Made by a program: the position numbers and the translations under genes
The notes under the pieces: generated by a model
Seen by the model: only the letters and a program-made list of their open reading frames with translations
The model's database searches: none
What the model was told of the DNA's origin: nothing
Shown here: positions 61,939-64,000 of the stretch, in pieces
How positions within the stretch are numbered: position 1 is the stretch's first letter
Layout: every line of letters begins with the position of its first letter
DNA from: Paucidesulfovibrio gracilis DSM 16080
GTDB lineage: Bacteria; Desulfobacterota; Desulfovibrionia; Desulfovibrionales; Desulfovibrionaceae
Direction of reading: 5' to 3'
Length of the DNA stretch: 64,000 bases
Assembly (NCBI RefSeq): GCF_900167125.1
Contig: NZ_FUYC01000003.1
Span: forward strand, 186,001-250,000

Positions 61939-62488
61939 ATAATTTATCAAGCAGCCAAAATTGTTTTCCTTCACGATGGTCTGCAAGATCCTGCTGCAGG
62001 ATTCCCTGTTCGATGGCGGTGGCGGCCTCCGCCAACGAGATTTCGTCTGACTGCAATTCAATACATTGTGCTTGAACAATTTTTCCTAACACAGGCTGTT
62101 TGGCCTGAATTGCTGAGAAATTGTTCCAATATTCCAGTGCCGTTTTTTGTTCCCCCTGGTGCGCAAAGGCTAAGCCCGCCCAAGGGTACGCCGCAAAAAG
62201 AACATTTTGCCGTTGAATTGCTTCGCGAAGCAGTGGCGCCGCATCTTGGGCATTGCCCGTTCTCAGCAGCGTAATTCCCGCAGCGGCAAGACGCGCAGGG
62301 AAGGTTCGTTTGCCGTTTGTTTTGTCGTGATCCAGCATGGAGAGAAACGCTTGCGCTGCCGCGTTGTTATATTCTCTTGCCTTGTCCATGTCTCCGCGAA
62401 TCTGGGCCCGCCATGCGCGTTCAAGATTGCGTTTACCCACTTGGCTTGATGGCGGAGTGGATAGTTTTTTCCATAGTTTTCCGAGCAT
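61937..62488 (-). CDS. Tetratricopeptide-like helical protein
   Basis: The 183-residue protein has repeated helical segments with TPR-like spacing, such as AWRAQIRGDMDKAREYNNAAAQAF, GITLLRTGNAQDAAPLLREAIQ and AGLAFAHQGEQKTALEYWNNF. The signal peptide and membrane helices are absent. A GAGGAGGGA site precedes the start. The partner is unknown. Confidence 0.7.
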   Translation of the reverse strand: MLGKLWKKLSTPPSSQVGKRNLERAWRAQIRGDMDKAREYNNAAAQAFLSMLDHDKTNGKRTFPARLAAAGITLLRTGNAQDAAPLLREAIQRQNVLFAAYPWAGLAFAHQGEQKTALEYWNNFSAIQAKQPVLGKIVQAQCIELQSDEISLAEAATAIEQGILQQDLADHREGKQFWLLDKL

Positions 62489-62670
62489 CGTTATCCCTCC
62501 TCGTTTGATAATAGCCGGGTTGCTCGCTTTCGGTCAATTCCTGCAAAGAGACTTTGCCGATTGTCTGAAACGAAATGCATTTTTCCGGTTTCAGATGGCA
62601 TTGGAACCTCTTGTGCCTTTTTCGACCCTCGGGTAAATTAGTTTGAAAATGTAAAGAATTGGAGGGAATT

Positions 62671-63150
62671 ATGAAGCATACCCTTTCCGCCCTTGTGCGC
62701 AACGAGCCTGGCGTCCTCGCCCATATGGCACGCCATTTTGGTGAAGCAAAGTTAAATATCAACTCCATTGCCTGCGGGGAAACAGAAAATCCTGATATTT
62801 CGCGGATGGTTATTCGTATTGAGGCAAACCCGGAACGAATCAGCCGGATTACAGAACGAATGCAAGCATTGGATGTCGTCATTCAGGTGGATGATCTGTC
62901 CAGGAAAGAATTTGTGGATCGCGAGCTGGCCCTTATCAAGGTGGCATTGACACCAGAGGACACGGCTCAAATTATGCAAATTTTTGAGGTGTTTCGGGCA
63001 GACGTGGTGGGCATGGGGCAGCGAAGCGTTACCGTAGAATTGACCGGGGATGAAGCGCGGGTGGATGGGCTGATCAAGATGTTGAAACCCTATGGGATTT
63101 TGAGCATGTGCCGTACCGGCACCATCGCCTTGAAGCGCGGGGACGAATAA
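62671..63150 (+). CDS. ilvN: Acetolactate synthase small (regulatory) subunit
   Basis: The 159-residue protein has an N-terminal ACT domain (HTLSALVRNEPGVLAHMARHF, then LNINSIACGETENPDISRMVI) and the C-terminal subunit domain (VDRELALIKVALTPED onward, ending LKPYGILSMCRTGTIAL). It confers valine feedback on the catalytic subunit IlvB. No ilvB gene is next to it, which is unusual. A GGAGGGAA site precedes the ATG. Confidence 0.92.
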   Translation: MKHTLSALVRNEPGVLAHMARHFGEAKLNINSIACGETENPDISRMVIRIEANPERISRITERMQALDVVIQVDDLSRKEFVDRELALIKVALTPEDTAQIMQIFEVFRADVVGMGQRSVTVELTGDEARVDGLIKMLKPYGILSMCRTGTIALKRGDE

Positions 63151-63152
63151 GT

Positions 63153-64000
63153 ATGACCATTCGTTCCTTGGACGAGTTGGTAAAGGGCGAATTGAACCGG
63201 GGTGGGATGCCGCGGGTGGCTGTGGCGCCTTGCGCCGATGCCTTCGTGCTTGAGGGAGCGTTGAATGCCTATGCCAAGGGCGTGGCCGAGCCGGTACTCA
63301 TCGGCGATATGCAGCGAACCACCGGTCTGGCCAGTGAGCTGGGGGTGGACATAGGACCACTTTGGGCCGAGCACGAACCGAACCCTGAAGCTGCTGTTCA
63401 GCGGGCCGTGACGTTGTATCGCGAGGGGGAAGTGGCCATCCTCATGAAGGGGCTGGTGGGTACGGCAGTGGTGCTCAAAGCTATTTTGAACAAGGAAACC
63501 GGTGTGCCGCCGAAGCAGGGCATCTTGAGCCATGTTACGGTGTTTGCCGCCCCTGAAGAACGCCGACTTATGTTGCTCACGGATGCAGGAGTGAATATCC
63601 GGCCTAATTTGCAACGCAAGGCGGACATTTTGCGCAATGCGTTGGGGGTGGCACGGGTGCTGGGGATTGAGAAACCAAAGGCAGCCATGCTTGCAGCAAC
63701 GGAAAAGGTGAACTACCCGGCAATGCCAGCGACGTTGGACGCGGATGTAATCAGTAAAATGGCTGTGCAGGGGCAATTCGGCGATTGTTTGGTTTATGGA
63801 CCATTGGCATTGGATTTGGCTATTTCCCGGCAATCCGCAATGACCAAGGGCATTGATCATCCAGTGGCAGGCCGGGCCGATATCCTTTGCGCGCCGGATA
63901 TCGAGAGCGGAAACATTTTGTATAAGGCCTTGGGGTCGCTTCTGCGTACGCCGCTGGCCAGTGTGGTCGTGGGCAGCGCCGTCCCCGTGGTCGTTCCGTC
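63153..64000 (+). CDS. Phosphate acetyl/butyryltransferase family protein (cut by the window edge)
   Basis: The frame starts at ATG 63153, two bases after the ilvN stop, and runs 282 codons to the right edge with no stop. PRVAVAPCADAFVLEGALNAYAKGVAEPVLIGD and GILSHVTVFAAPEERRLMLLTDAG are typical of phosphate acyltransferases, and VLCAPDIESGN-like sequence (ILCAPDIESGN) with the following LYKALG matches the family. It would exchange acyl-CoA and acyl phosphate, such as butyryl or acetyl. The C-terminus is missing, so the exact subfamily is open. Confidence 0.85.
   Translation, partial: MTIRSLDELVKGELNRGGMPRVAVAPCADAFVLEGALNAYAKGVAEPVLIGDMQRTTGLASELGVDIGPLWAEHEPNPEAAVQRAVTLYREGEVAILMKGLVGTAVVLKAILNKETGVPPKQGILSHVTVFAAPEERRLMLLTDAGVNIRPNLQRKADILRNALGVARVLGIEKPKAAMLAATEKVNYPAMPATLDADVISKMAVQGQFGDCLVYGPLALDLAISRQSAMTKGIDHPVAGRADILCAPDIESGNILYKALGSLLRTPLASVVVGSAVPVVVP

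Noticed and set aside
1-64000. CRISPR arrays, prophage, integrase or insertion sequences
   Set aside because: No regular repeat-spacer array, transposase or integrase was seen. The tRNA-Arg gene has no integrase or obvious 3'-end duplication next to it.

Overview
The window looks like chromosomal DNA of a mid-GC Desulfovibrionales-type sulfate reducer (Deltaproteobacteria/Desulfobacterota). The evidence is a large beta-barrel porin of the Desulfovibrio type, an NAD-glutamate dehydrogenase of about 980 residues, a rhodanese-ferritin fusion, a tandem-fused polar amino acid permease, and a selenocysteine tRNA gene. The genes are mostly ordinary housekeeping and metabolic genes. I see no prophage, insertion sequence, CRISPR array or defence island. 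The taxonomic placement is inference from gene content.

Layout. Bases 1-4500 hold a DUF4198 periplasmic protein, a FadL-type outer membrane protein and a CbiO-CbiQ (ECF transporter) pair. Bases 4468-7030 hold a membrane rhodanese plus MauE/DoxX-like operon, a divergent rhodanese-ferritin fusion and a PilZ protein. Bases 7054-16235 are one long minus-strand block: tlyA, thrC, a DUF456 protein, paaK, then dnaB-rplI-rpsR-rpsF and purC-hisD. Between purC and rpsF lies an unannotated 66-codon gene with an in-frame UGA, read here as a candidate membrane selenoprotein. Bases 16485-21270 carry a porin, uvrC, a UPF0173 hydrolase and ubiX. A tRNA-Arg(CCG) gene and a purine/uracil permease with a fused C-terminal domain follow. 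Bases 23751-26168 form an RNA-metabolism cluster (RRM protein with a structured leader, infA, DEAD-box helicase). Bases 26203-30922 hold an isoaspartyl peptidase and a polar amino acid ABC transporter.

Bases 30923-36924 contain a gene-poor stretch with an inverted-repeat element, two small membrane/coiled-coil proteins, a lipoprotein overlapping a UbiD decarboxylase, and a CheV-Hpt signalling pair. Bases 37128-41309 hold the glutamate dehydrogenase and an HPPD-like VOC protein. Bases 41386-45380 are a chain of five overlapping or nearly touching genes (nitrate/taurine-type ABC transporter, phoH, ybeY). argF, argG and argH follow. An internally duplicated unknown protein converges on selC (tRNA-Sec). 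Then come ftsH-folP-cdaA-cdaR-glmM-galU-priA-skp/ompH-SH3, joining proteolysis, folate, c-di-AMP signalling, cell-wall precursor supply and envelope biogenesis. The window ends in ilvN and a phosphate acyltransferase cut by the right edge.

The most interesting point is the combination of a clear selC gene with a short ORF (minus strand, 13817-14017). Its UGA codon is followed by 36 coding-like codons and by a small hairpin at the spacing expected of a bacterial SECIS element. It appears to encode a single-span membrane selenoprotein that ORF callers would truncate at 29 residues or miss.
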